From JAJVID01 sp050247435 (GTDB taxonomy: Bacteria; Acidobacteriota; Blastocatellia; RBC074): DNA of 64,000 bases. Both the position numbers and the translations under genes were made by a program. The notes under the pieces are model-generated. The model searched no databases and was not told the DNA's origin. It saw only the letters and a list, made by a program, of their open reading frames with translations. Below are positions 17,096-25,243 of this stretch, one piece after another (the first letter of the stretch is position 1; the number at the start of each line of letters is the position of its first letter). The stretch covers positions 1-64,000 of the forward strand of contig JBFWUF010000001.1 in assembly GCA_050247435.1 (NCBI GenBank). The letters run 5' to 3'.

Positions 17096-18811
17096 TCAGA
17101 TTCGATCTGTGAAGCGGGCGATCCGGCGCAGGCTTTGTAGGCTGCGATCCAATCGGGTCAATAAGATTGGGGGGATTGGACGGACGGCTTGCCCGGCGGT
17201 CAGGGTCGGCAGTTCGGTGTCGTGGAAGCGGACTCCGGATTGCGATAAAGATTGCAGCGTTTGCGACAGCCAGTGGTCGGGCGGCTCGTCGGTCGCTTCG
17301 ATCCACCGGCTGCCTTCGAGCCAGTATTCGGCCTGCTCGGCGAAATCAATCCGTTCCATGAGCAGCGGCAGGTAAGGCCGCTCGTGGCTCCAGGCCAGTT
17401 GCAGTTCCTGCTTGACCGCGTTCGATTGCAGCGCGGCGTCGGAGCAGAGCAGCAGCACGACTTTGTACTGTTTGATCGCCCGGACGGTTTCGGAGCGGTC
17501 GCCCGACGTGACTTCGCGCGCGTGATCGGCTATCCAGCACGCGACACCAGCCTTCCGCAGACGCTCGGCGATTTGGAGCGCGCGGCTCAGGTCTTGCGCG
17601 GCGTAACTAATGACCACTTCGGCGGACTCCGATTTGACGCGAACGATGGTCGAGAGCGTCGCCGTCCGCTCGCCAATTCCCGGCGTGATGATTTCAGTCG
17701 GGGCTGATGATGAGGCGTGTGGCCGCTCGCCGGTTAAAGCTTCGGTCAACTCTTCGCCGAAATCTCGCGCCTGGGCGTGGCGGGCTTGCGGATCGAATGC
17801 GAGCGCGCGCAGGATCGCGGCTTGCGCGGCTTCGGGCAGATCGGGGCAAAGTTCTATCGGTTTCAACTGCACGCCGACTCGCTGCATTTTGGAAAGCTCG
17901 GTGAGCAGCGGCTTGTTTGTCTGTTTGTCGTGCGGAACCGGGAACGGCTGCCGTCCGGTCAACATCTCGTAAGCGATGACGCCCAGCGCCCAGATATCGC
18001 TCGCCGCCGAAGGTTCGCCCTCAATCTGTTCGGGCGCCATGTAAGCCGGAGTGCCGATGATGGCCGTCTTTGCGCCGCGCGTCGGGGGCTGCCACTCTTT
18101 GACGGTGGCGATGCCGAAATCGAGCAGCACGGCGGATTCATCGCCTGCCGCCAGCCGCAGCATAATGTTTTCGGGCTTGAGGTCGCGGTGGAACACCAGG
18201 CGGTCGTGGGCGTAACTGACCGCCTGAGTGATCTGTCGCATCAGGCGGGCGACGCGCGCGAAGTCCATGCGCCCGCTCCTCATTGCCCGGCGCAGTTCGC
18301 TGCCTTCCACGTACTCCATCACGAAGAATGGATTGCCGTCCGGCGTCTCTCCCTTGTCGAGAATGGCGACGATGTGCGGGGTCTCGAAGCGGGCGAGCGC
18401 CTCCATCTCGCGGAAGAACCTGGTCTTCAAGGAGCCGCTGCGCCTGATGTCCGGGTGAAGGACTTTGACGACTACGCGCCTGGGTTGCAGCCTCAGGTCG
18501 CGCGCTTGATAGACGACGCCGAAACCGCCGCGTCCCAACTCTCTTTCAATCGAGTAACGATCATTCAACACCATCGGCTGACTGCCTCCTTGCGGTTGAT
18601 CCGAAACGAGTATCCCGGCGAAATTTTCCATCGCAGGTTTTTCGAGAAAGCTGTTGGATCGGTCGTCCGCCGCCAGCAACCGCTCGACATCGCGGCGCAA
18701 CGCTTCGTCGCCCGCGCATTGCTCGTCGAGGTAAGCGCGCCGCCTTTCGGGATCGAGTTTCGAGGCGATGTCCGCGAGCAGTTGAATGAGTTGGTAACGT
18801 TCAGGCGTCAT
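17096..18811 (-). CDS. Ser/Thr protein kinase fused to a TIR domain
   Basis: A 571-residue soluble signalling protein. Residues 1-75 are helical. A Hanks-type kinase domain follows (about 83-345) with glycine loop ELGRGGFGVVY, lysine in VVVKVL, catalytic HRDLKPEN, DFG and GTPAYMAPE, all intact. A TIR-like domain (about 405-545) starts at VVISYAAQDLSRALQIAERL. The gene overlaps the ECF sigma gene by ATGA, indicating translational coupling. Its C-terminus looks truncated, because a DUF4384 domain continues in frame beyond two stop codons. It probably links an envelope or stress signal to the sigma factor, or to the now-broken CHAT protein. Confidence 0.88.
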   Translation of the reverse strand: MTPERYQLIQLLADIASKLDPERRRAYLDEQCAGDEALRRDVERLLAADDRSNSFLEKPAMENFAGILVSDQPQGGSQPMVLNDRYSIERELGRGGFGVVYQARDLRLQPRRVVVKVLHPDIRRSGSLKTRFFREMEALARFETPHIVAILDKGETPDGNPFFVMEYVEGSELRRAMRSGRMDFARVARLMRQITQAVSYAHDRLVFHRDLKPENIMLRLAAGDESAVLLDFGIATVKEWQPPTRGAKTAIIGTPAYMAPEQIEGEPSAASDIWALGVIAYEMLTGRQPFPVPHDKQTNKPLLTELSKMQRVGVQLKPIELCPDLPEAAQAAILRALAFDPQARHAQARDFGEELTEALTGERPHASSSAPTEIITPGIGERTATLSTIVRVKSESAEVVISYAAQDLSRALQIAERLRKAGVACWIADHAREVTSGDRSETVRAIKQYKVVLLLCSDAALQSNAVKQELQLAWSHERPYLPLLMERIDFAEQAEYWLEGSRWIEATDEPPDHWLSQTLQSLSQSGVRFHDTELPTLTAGQAVRPIPPILLTRLDRSLQSLRRIARFTDRI

Positions 18812-19359
18812 TGATGCGGGCCTCCTTCGAGTTCGGCTTTCAGCCAGCGTTTGGCCTGGCGCCAGTCGCGGTTGACTGTCGCAAGCGAGGTGTCCAGGAC
18901 CTCGGCTATCTCTTCCATCGTCAGGCCGCCGAAAAATTTCAGCTCGACCACTCGGCTGGCGCGCGGGTCGAGTTTGATCAGTTCATCAAGGGCTTCGTGC
19001 AGACGCAGCAGGTCAACATCCCGTTCGCGCGGCGCATTCTCGGCTTCGCTCAACGAAACCTGCGGGCGATGTTTGCGGAAGTGATCTACCAGAATGTTTC
19101 GCATAACGTTGGCGCAGTAGGCGAGGAAGTGCGCGCGGTCTTGCCAGGCGACGGGTTGTTGGCCGAGCAATCGCGCGCAGGCTTCGTTGACCAGCGTCGT
19201 GGTTTGCAGCGCGTGGCCGGGGGCCTGGCGAGCCAACTGGCGCTTCGCTATGCGGCGAAGTTCGTCGTAAACCAGCGGCATCAACTCGTCCGCAGCCGCA
19301 CGATCCCCGCTGCGCCAGGCGCGCAGCAACTCAGTCACTTTTTGTGGCGAGGGATTCAT
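18808..19359 (-). CDS. ECF-type RNA polymerase sigma factor (TIGR02999-like)
   Basis: A 183-residue sigma factor. The region 2 segment QDRAHFLAYCANVMRNILVD and the region 4 helix-turn-helix LTMEEIAEVLDTSLATVNRD match the Sig-70_X6 (TIGR02999) ECF group, whose genes are typically next to Ser/Thr kinases. I start at the ATG at 19359 because GGAGGGGACGAG precedes it. The 20 extra upstream residues are low-complexity basic sequence. It overlaps the kinase gene by 4 bp. Kinase-dependent activation without an anti-sigma factor is inferred from the arrangement. Confidence 0.9.
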   Translation of the reverse strand: MNPSPQKVTELLRAWRSGDRAAADELMPLVYDELRRIAKRQLARQAPGHALQTTTLVNEACARLLGQQPVAWQDRAHFLAYCANVMRNILVDHFRKHRPQVSLSEAENAPRERDVDLLRLHEALDELIKLDPRASRVVELKFFGGLTMEEIAEVLDTSLATVNRDWRQAKRWLKAELEGGPHQ

Positions 19360-19490
19360 CTCGTCCCCTCCGTCAAAGGTTTGGGTAAAGCTTCGAGAGC
19401 GGCGACTTTCCGCTCTCATCTTCTTACTCGATAGGCTCGGCCAAAACGTATCACCCAGGCGAGAATTTTTTTGAGTGGCGTTAATGCTGA

Positions 19491-19655
19491 TTACTTCTTG
19501 CAGTCGAGCTTCGCTGGGGTGGCCATTTTAAACCGCTGCGTGAAATAAGAGAACGGAACAACGTCTTGCTGGGTCACGTTCTCAATCACAATGGCGGCGC
19601 GCCGGTTTACGCCGGACTTGAAGAGAAAAGGTCGTTGTGGAAGAGTAGCGCCGAA
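19491..19655 (-). pseudogene. Possible short gene remnant
   Basis: A 54-codon open stretch without a start codon, ending at TAA (complement of 19491-19493), contains AAIVIENVTQQDVVPFSYFT and RFKMATPAKLDCKK. Amino-acid composition and codon choice look protein-like. It fills much of the gap between the sigma factor and the hydrolase. No family is recognised, and it may be chance. Confidence 0.25.
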
Positions 19656-19702
19656 TCAGATTGAACTCTCTCACAACCGCCCCCGAAACGAGTTTCAATG
19701 CA

Positions 19703-20614
19703 ATGCGAGACAAACAAATCGTCGCTCCCACACCGAAACGCTTCGGATTCTTTCAACTCCCCAGATGGATTCGCATTATGATCTATCTGCCGATAGTCGC
19801 CGCGGCTCTTTTCTTCACTCTGCGGCAACTTGAATTCATGGCGACCTATCATCCGACGCCTTACGCGCCGGGGCCGGATTGGACTTTGCCTGCGAATGGC
19901 GAGGACGTTTGGGTGAAGGTGGCGAACGGCGCCCGCGTGCATGGCTGGTTTCTTCGCTCACTTCAACATCCCGCGATTGCGACTGTGCTTTATTGCCACG
20001 GCAATGGCGGCAATCTGTCAAACGTCGCGTGGGTCGCCGAAGAGTTGTCGAAGCGCGGATTCGACACGATGGTCTTCGATTATCGTGGCTACGGGCGCAG
20101 CGAGGGCAAACTGACCGACGAGTGGGGGCTGTACGCCGACACTGACGCTGTTTACGACCATCTTGTGCGCGAGCGCGGGACGAAGCCTGAAAAGCTTGTG
20201 CTTTACGGCCAATCGCTGGGCACGACCGTGGCGATTGACGTCGCGGCGCGCCGGCCTTGCGGGGCGTTGATCGTCGAATCGGGGTTGAGTTCGGCGAGCG
20301 ATATGGGCGTGGTCACGTTTCCGTGGCTGCCTCGGCGATTGCACTTTCTGGCCAGGAATCGTTTCGAGTCGGCGCGCAAGATCGCCAATGCCAAATGCCC
20401 CGTGCTGGTTTCGCACGGAACCAGCGATCCGATCATTCCGGTTGATCAGGGGCGCAGACTTTACGAATCGGCGCGTGATCCGAAACGATTGGTTATCGTC
20501 GAAGGCGGAGATCACTTTTTGTTCGGGAGCGCTGGGGAGAAGTTTGTGGGCGGGATGGTTGATTTTATCAAGGCGTCAGTGGCGAGAGGCGGCGAGCAAG
20601 CTGTTAGCCGGTGA
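19703..20614 (+). CDS. Membrane-anchored alpha/beta hydrolase (BEM46-like)
   Basis: A 303-residue protein with an N-terminal transmembrane anchor (IMIYLPIVAAALFFTLRQL) and an alpha/beta-hydrolase domain. Visible are the oxyanion region YCHGNGGNLSN, nucleophile elbow YGQSLGTT, catalytic Asp in SHGTSDPIIP and catalytic His in EGGDHFLF. The family includes BEM46/YfhR-type serine hydrolases of mostly unknown substrate. I start at the ATG at 19703; a TTG 42 bp upstream would add 14 residues. It converges on carA. Confidence 0.85.
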   Translation: MRDKQIVAPTPKRFGFFQLPRWIRIMIYLPIVAAALFFTLRQLEFMATYHPTPYAPGPDWTLPANGEDVWVKVANGARVHGWFLRSLQHPAIATVLYCHGNGGNLSNVAWVAEELSKRGFDTMVFDYRGYGRSEGKLTDEWGLYADTDAVYDHLVRERGTKPEKLVLYGQSLGTTVAIDVAARRPCGALIVESGLSSASDMGVVTFPWLPRRLHFLARNRFESARKIANAKCPVLVSHGTSDPIIPVDQGRRLYESARDPKRLVIVEGGDHFLFGSAGEKFVGGMVDFIKASVARGGEQAVSR

Positions 20615-20630
20615 GAGCCGCGAAGAGGAG

Positions 20631-20696
20631 CAGACAGGACTCGCAGGATTCTTCAGGATTGTTTTTCATCCTGTGAAATCCTGTGAATCCCGTCTG
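20631..20696. repeat. Long imperfect inverted repeat between convergent genes
   Basis: Two 29-bp arms (20631-20659 and 20668-20696) match at 23 positions and consist of CAGGATT / AATCCTG motifs. A similar motif is widely dispersed in bacterial genomes as an intergenic element. It is followed by TTTTTA and sits between convergent genes, so it can act as a bidirectional terminator. Confidence 0.7.
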
Positions 20697-20699
20697 TTT

Positions 20700-21890
20700 T
20701 TATCTCACCTGAACAATTCGCTTCAGTTGTTCACGGTGGGCGCGCATCTGCGCTATGAATTCGTGGAAGAGATAGGTCGCGTCGTGTGGGCCAGGCCCGG
20801 CTTCAGGATGATACTGGACTGAAAAGACGGGCAGGTTCTTGTGGCGCATTCCTTCCAGGCATCCGTCATTGAGGTTGAAATGCGTCAGCTCGATTTCGTT
20901 TTGGTTCAAGCTGTCGGGATCAACCGCGAAGCCGTGATTGTGCGAGGTGATTTCGATGCGGCCACTGCGCTTGTTTTTCACCGGTTGGTTGCCGCCGCGA
21001 TGCCCGAACTTGAGTTTGAACGTGCTGCCACCAAACGACAGGCCGAGCAATTGATGACCGAGGCAGATGCCGAAGACCGGCGCGGCTCCGAGCAGCCGTT
21101 TGATCTCACCTACGATTCCAGGCAACGCCGCGGGGTCGCCAGGGCCGTTTGAGAGGAAGATTCCGTCCGGCGCCATCGAAATCACGTCGTCAGCCGGCGT
21201 GCGCGCGGGCACGACGGTCACTTCGCATCCAACCGCGGCAAGGTAGCGCAGGATGTAATACTTTATGCCGAAATCGTAAGCCACCACGCGGAATGGCTCT
21301 TCGCCGGGCAGCAGCATGCTTTGCGTGTCGTGACGGAATTCGCCGACGGGGTCGAAAGTTTTCTGCTCTTCCTTGATCTCCGACCAGCGGTAAGAGTCGC
21401 CGCACGTCACTTCATCAACCAGATTGCGCCCCAGCATTTCGGGCGCGCTCTTCGCCTTCGCGACCACGCTGTGTTCGTTCAGATCAACCGAGGAAACGCA
21501 GGCGCGCATCGCGCCTTTTTCGCGGATGTGGCGAACCAGCGCGCGCGTGTCAATCTCCGAAATGCCGACGATGCCGTGGCGTTTCAGGTACTCGTCGAGC
21601 GACATCGAGGCGCGCCAGTTGGAGGTGATTTGAGATATTTCGCGCACGACGAAACCTTCGACGAATGGGCGGCGCGATTCAGCGTCTTCCTCATTCACAC
21701 CGTAGTTGCCGATTTCAGTATAGGTCATCGTCACGATCTGTCCGGCGTAAGACGGATCGGTCAGTATCTCCTGATAACCAGTCATTGCAGTGTTGAAGAC
21801 GATTTCGCCGGCGCGTTCGCCGTGAGCGCCCCACGACAAGCCGCGAAAAGTTCGTCCGTCTTCAAGCGCCAGAATTGCCTCTTTGTTCAT
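20700..21890 (-). CDS. carA: Carbamoyl-phosphate synthase small subunit
   Basis: A 396-residue glutaminase subunit that supplies ammonia to CarB for carbamoyl phosphate, used for pyrimidines and arginine. The N-terminal CPSase domain starts KEAILALEDGRTFRG. The C-terminal class I amidotransferase has the nucleophile Cys in GICLGHQLLGLSFGG and the catalytic His and Glu in QYHPEAGPGPHDATYLF. GGGAG precedes the ATG at 21890. It lies 40 bp downstream of the TPR gene and may be co-transcribed. carB is not in the window. Confidence 0.96.
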   Translation of the reverse strand: MNKEAILALEDGRTFRGLSWGAHGERAGEIVFNTAMTGYQEILTDPSYAGQIVTMTYTEIGNYGVNEEDAESRRPFVEGFVVREISQITSNWRASMSLDEYLKRHGIVGISEIDTRALVRHIREKGAMRACVSSVDLNEHSVVAKAKSAPEMLGRNLVDEVTCGDSYRWSEIKEEQKTFDPVGEFRHDTQSMLLPGEEPFRVVAYDFGIKYYILRYLAAVGCEVTVVPARTPADDVISMAPDGIFLSNGPGDPAALPGIVGEIKRLLGAAPVFGICLGHQLLGLSFGGSTFKLKFGHRGGNQPVKNKRSGRIEITSHNHGFAVDPDSLNQNEIELTHFNLNDGCLEGMRHKNLPVFSVQYHPEAGPGPHDATYLFHEFIAQMRAHREQLKRIVQVR

Positions 21891-21930
21891 CGCTTCTCCC
21901 AATATCAAGATTCAAATGACGACTGCAAGC

Positions 21931-23199
21931 TCACAGCTTGTCTTTCAGAAAATTTTGCGCCAGGTTCATCCATCGCCGGTCGGAGCGGTATTTATAGGCC
22001 GGGGCGGTGCGCACCGACTCCACGCAATTTTGCATCTCCTGCGCCGCTTCATTATCGCGCCCCAGCTTGCTCAGCGTCATGCCGCGCCAATAAAGCGCCT
22101 CGGCGTCGGATGACCGCCGATTCAGAAACTTGTCGAACATTTCGAGGGCGTCCTGGTACTGCCCGGCGGCGTAGTAGACCAGCGCCGTCTCGCGCCAGAT
22201 TTCGTGCTGGCTGTGCGCTGGTTCAAGCTGCACCACCCGCTCGAAATGCTGAATGGCCTCGTTCAGGCGGCCCTGCTCACGCGCAATGCGTCCAAGCTGG
22301 TAATGCGAATCGGGGTCTCTCGGATCAATTTCCGCTGCGCGTTGAAACGCGCTGACCGCCGCGTCCAGTTCGCCTCGTTTTTGATAGAGCAGGCCCAGAT
22401 TGTAATGCGCCGAGGCATCCGCCGGGTTGAGCGTCGCCGCTTCCAGATTCTGTCTGAACGACTGCCGCGCGCGCGCCGATCCCATGAAATCATCAATCTT
22501 ATCCCGCAGCAAAAACACCAGCAGCAACAGAAGGAACGGCGAAGCGCAAACGAACGTCGCCGCCTGCATCAGAAAAGGAACGCCCAGCAGCGAGAGAAAG
22601 GAGATCAAGGTCGTCACCGCCGCCGCCGCCCATCCGACGCGAAACGACGTCCCAATCGTTATCGTCATCAACGCCGCGAAGATCGGCAGCGGCATCACGG
22701 CCAACAGAACCAGATAGCCGATCACCGCCTCGCTTCTCAGCATCGTGCTTTGCCATCCGATGAAAACCGCGGCTGGCAGCGTCACCAACAGCGCGGCCGT
22801 CAACGAAAGGAGTGTGCAGGAAACGACGGGCGCGTACTCTTCGCGGATCACCAGCGAAAAGCTGGCGCGCCGTTCAAACAGATTGGCTATCAGAATCGCG
22901 AACGGCGCATAGACGACCGCGACGAACAATACAACCATCACCGCTGTCATCGCCGCGCTCGTCAGCGTTCCCGAAAGCGCCTGGAAACTCGACCCGACTT
23001 CACCGCCGGTAAAAACCTCTCCGCTCCATCGCCCTTCCTGCGCATAATCAACCAACGCCGACGCGATGACCCTGTAAAGAAAAGTCATCAACCACGCGAC
23101 GGCGACGGCGAACGCCGCAGGCGAACGTTCGCGCAACCGCTTGACGGCGGTTATCGGCTGCCAAAGCAACCCGAACAATAACCGGAGATTAACGAGCAT
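21931..23199 (-). CDS. Yip1-like membrane protein with C-terminal TPR repeats
   Basis: A 422-residue protein. The first half (to about residue 235) holds five or six hydrophobic segments in a Yip1-like arrangement starting LFGLLWQPITAVKRLRERS. The second half has at least three to four TPR units (ASAHYNLGLLYQKRGELDAA, DSHYQLGRIAREQGRLNEAI, YYAAGQYQDALEMFDKFLNR). It probably acts as a membrane scaffold; no specific partner is known. I start at the ATG at 23199, since upstream codons give only a TTG. Confidence 0.8.
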   Translation of the reverse strand: MLVNLRLLFGLLWQPITAVKRLRERSPAAFAVAVAWLMTFLYRVIASALVDYAQEGRWSGEVFTGGEVGSSFQALSGTLTSAAMTAVMVVLFVAVVYAPFAILIANLFERRASFSLVIREEYAPVVSCTLLSLTAALLVTLPAAVFIGWQSTMLRSEAVIGYLVLLAVMPLPIFAALMTITIGTSFRVGWAAAAVTTLISFLSLLGVPFLMQAATFVCASPFLLLLLVFLLRDKIDDFMGSARARQSFRQNLEAATLNPADASAHYNLGLLYQKRGELDAAVSAFQRAAEIDPRDPDSHYQLGRIAREQGRLNEAIQHFERVVQLEPAHSQHEIWRETALVYYAAGQYQDALEMFDKFLNRRSSDAEALYWRGMTLSKLGRDNEAAQEMQNCVESVRTAPAYKYRSDRRWMNLAQNFLKDKL

Positions 23200-23345
23200 A
23201 GTTGATGATGCTTCACACAACAAAGCGCGGACAACTTATCGCCGCCGCGCTGCCGTGAATCCGATTGGCTTTGATCATCAAATGAAATTGCGAATGAATC
23301 TGCAAAAGAATCTGCAAAATGAATCTGATTGATAGCCTGAAACCG

Positions 23346-23996
23346 CTATTCGAGCTTACCAACCCGCTCGAACGGCGTGAACGGGTAATAGCGAAAAATG
23401 GCTTTGCCGTAAATATATTTTTCGGGAACTTGTCCCCAGTAGCGACTGTCGCTGCTGTTGCGGCGGTTATCGCCCATCACAAAGTAATGGTGGGGCCTTA
23501 CTATTTCCTTGTTCGGCATTGAATCCGAAGAGAGGTATTCGGTGTCCAGATACGGCTCGTCAATCTGCACGCCGTTGACATAGAGTTTGCCGTTCTCGAC
23601 GTTGATCTCTTCGCCGGGCAACCCGACCACGCGCTTGATGTAAGATTTTGATGGGTCGTCCGGGAAAAGCAGGACGACGATGTCACCGCGTTTGATCGGC
23701 TCCTTGTCGCCGATCCATTCGCGCAGCGGGTAGATGAACTTATTGACGAAGATCCGATCCTGGTCGTGCAGCTTGGGCATCATGCTCTGGCCTTCAACGC
23801 GCACCGGTTGCACCACGAAGACCACGATCAAGACGGCGATCACGCCGGCGAAGAGCACGTCGCGCAACAGCGAACGCAACTCGTCCCACAAATCGCCGGA
23901 ATCATTGCCGAATCCACGCGTGGACGAAAGGTCTTCGATAATCCTGATGTCGTTGTCATCATCGGGCGCAATGCCCACGAACTTGTCTCTTTTCAT
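23346..23996 (-). CDS. lepB: Signal peptidase I
   Basis: A 216-residue inner-membrane serine protease that removes signal peptides from exported proteins, of which this window encodes many. It has a single transmembrane segment at about 43-62, nucleophile S71 in VEGQSMMPKL, general base K121 in SYIKRVVGLPGE, and the box E signature GDNRRNSSDSR near 175-185. The start at 23996 gives MKRDKFVG. A TTG nine bases upstream is less likely. Confidence 0.95.
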   Translation of the reverse strand: MKRDKFVGIAPDDDNDIRIIEDLSSTRGFGNDSGDLWDELRSLLRDVLFAGVIAVLIVVFVVQPVRVEGQSMMPKLHDQDRIFVNKFIYPLREWIGDKEPIKRGDIVVLLFPDDPSKSYIKRVVGLPGEEINVENGKLYVNGVQIDEPYLDTEYLSSDSMPNKEIVRPHHYFVMGDNRRNSSDSRYWGQVPEKYIYGKAIFRYYPFTPFERVGKLE

Positions 23997-24093
23997 AACC
24001 GCCAAATTATCAACTTATCCGGAGCCGGGCGAAAAGATATTACGGCGCATTTGGCTTGTCAACGAAGGCAAACCAGACGGGGATCAAACAGGA

Positions 24094-24375
24094 TCAATGT
24101 TTTATTGTCCCTTGCAGCGAAGTGTCAATCTCTGTTTTTACTCCCGGACCGAACAGGAACGCCTCCATGTTTTCGATCAGAAACTTCTGGTGCTCCGGGT
24201 TGATCGTGCTCAGACCGTAATGGTTGATGAGTTGGTTCTGAGTCGCCAGCCAACCTTTCCAACAGCCCTGGCAAATCTGCTCGTGAATCCTTTTGCCCAG
24301 CGCATTACCGAAAGGCGGCTTTTCCAGGCCAGGCTGTTTTTGCGCGCAACGCGCGCATTTGATGACTTCAGCCAT
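24094..24375 (-). CDS. YggX-like Fe(II)-trafficking/oxidative-damage protein
   Basis: A 93-residue protein aligning with the YggX family: PGLEKPPFGNALGKRIHEQI, then WLATQNQLINHYGLSTINPEHQKFL. YggX protects Fe-S proteins and has been linked to iron trafficking. Unlike E. coli YggX this copy has two CxxC motifs (C7/C10 and C35/C38), a possible zinc or iron site. A strong GGAGG precedes the ATG. It sits between lepB and a ferritin-like gene on the same strand, giving an iron/oxidative-stress context. Confidence 0.8.
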   Translation of the reverse strand: MAEVIKCARCAQKQPGLEKPPFGNALGKRIHEQICQGCWKGWLATQNQLINHYGLSTINPEHQKFLIENMEAFLFGPGVKTEIDTSLQGTIKH

Positions 24376-24465
24376 TTTTCCTCCTGCGATTCAAATTTGT
24401 GAACTGACGACCTCATTATCCGGTAGGCCATTTTCAATCGCAACTTCAAGTCCGCTGGGATGGCG

Positions 24466-24942
24466 TCACGAGTATGCGGCGTTGAGCTTTTCCAATTCGT
24501 CCACGTGCAACTGCTCTTCGCTGATGATCTCCTCCAGCCAGAAGACCAGCGGATGGTTACCCTGCGCCGATTCCCAGGCATTGACGTACGCGTCCAGCGC
24601 GGCGCGCTCCATTTCCAGATCATGCCGGAGCATCTCCGCGAGAGTGGCGCCCTGGCGGATTTTGGCGGGCACGATGGTCGGCACGCCGCCGAGCGCGGCA
24701 ATTTTGTTGCCCAGATTTTGCGCGTGCAGGTGCGATTCGCTGCTTGACGTGGCGAAAAACGGAGCGAACTGCTGGCGCTCCTGCCCTTTCACCGCGCATT
24801 GTTGTTGCAGGTATTGAATCGTCGCGGCGTATTCAAATGACAGCGCGAGGTTCAAACGGCTGATTAACTCATTGCCATTGCTGTTATGCCCGTTCTTGCC
24901 GTTTTTGTTCTTCTTCTTTTCGTCTTTTTTATTTTTTCCCAT
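24466..24942 (-). CDS. Ferritin-like (bacterioferritin-type) protein
   Basis: A 158-residue protein. After a Lys/Asn-rich tail (residues 2-24), a four-helix bundle carries ferritin-type carboxylate ligands: FEYAATIQYLQQQ, SESHLHAQNL, DLEMERAALDAYV and ISEEQLHVDELEK. This pattern fits a ferritin-like or bacterioferritin-related diiron protein for iron storage or peroxide handling. A perfect AAGGAGGT ribosome binding site sets the start at 24942. The charged low-complexity tail is unusual. Confidence 0.8.
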   Translation of the reverse strand: MGKNKKDEKKKNKNGKNGHNSNGNELISRLNLALSFEYAATIQYLQQQCAVKGQERQQFAPFFATSSSESHLHAQNLGNKIAALGGVPTIVPAKIRQGATLAEMLRHDLEMERAALDAYVNAWESAQGNHPLVFWLEEIISEEQLHVDELEKLNAAYS

Positions 24943-25076
24943 TTTGACCTCCTTAAGTGAGCGTGATGATGGTTGCATAATTTCATTACCGCAAAACCAA
25001 AATACGAATTGAACTCAACTCAGTCAATTAGTAAGGCGGAAGGCTGTGAAATTTGAATGAATTTCGTTTTCAGCTT

Positions 25077-25167
25077 ACCGGGGAGCGCACGCGTCCTTGC
25101 GTGCCCGGCTTGAATTATCGTGTGATTGCCGCGAGCCGAGCACGCAAGGATGCGTGCGCTCCCCGGT
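25077..25167. repeat. Inverted-repeat element, family A copy 1
   Basis: Arms at 25077-25104 and 25140-25167 match at 27 of 28 positions and contain GGGAGCGCACGC and CCTTGCGTGC. A second copy with perfect arms lies at 53483-53570. The element has no coding capacity, so it looks like a small dispersed REP/MITE-like repeat. The rest of the 300-bp gap before typA shows nothing else. Confidence 0.8.
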
Positions 25168-25243
25168 AGCGATGTGACAAAGCTCCGGTCAATTGGTAGC
25201 ATTGCGTTTACCTGGCAGGCGCTCGGCTTTCATAAGAACTCAT

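Noticed and set aside
17777..18814. 345-residue plus-strand frame opposite the kinase-TIR gene
   Set aside because: All kinase and TIR motifs lie on the minus strand; the plus-strand product is a composition artefact.
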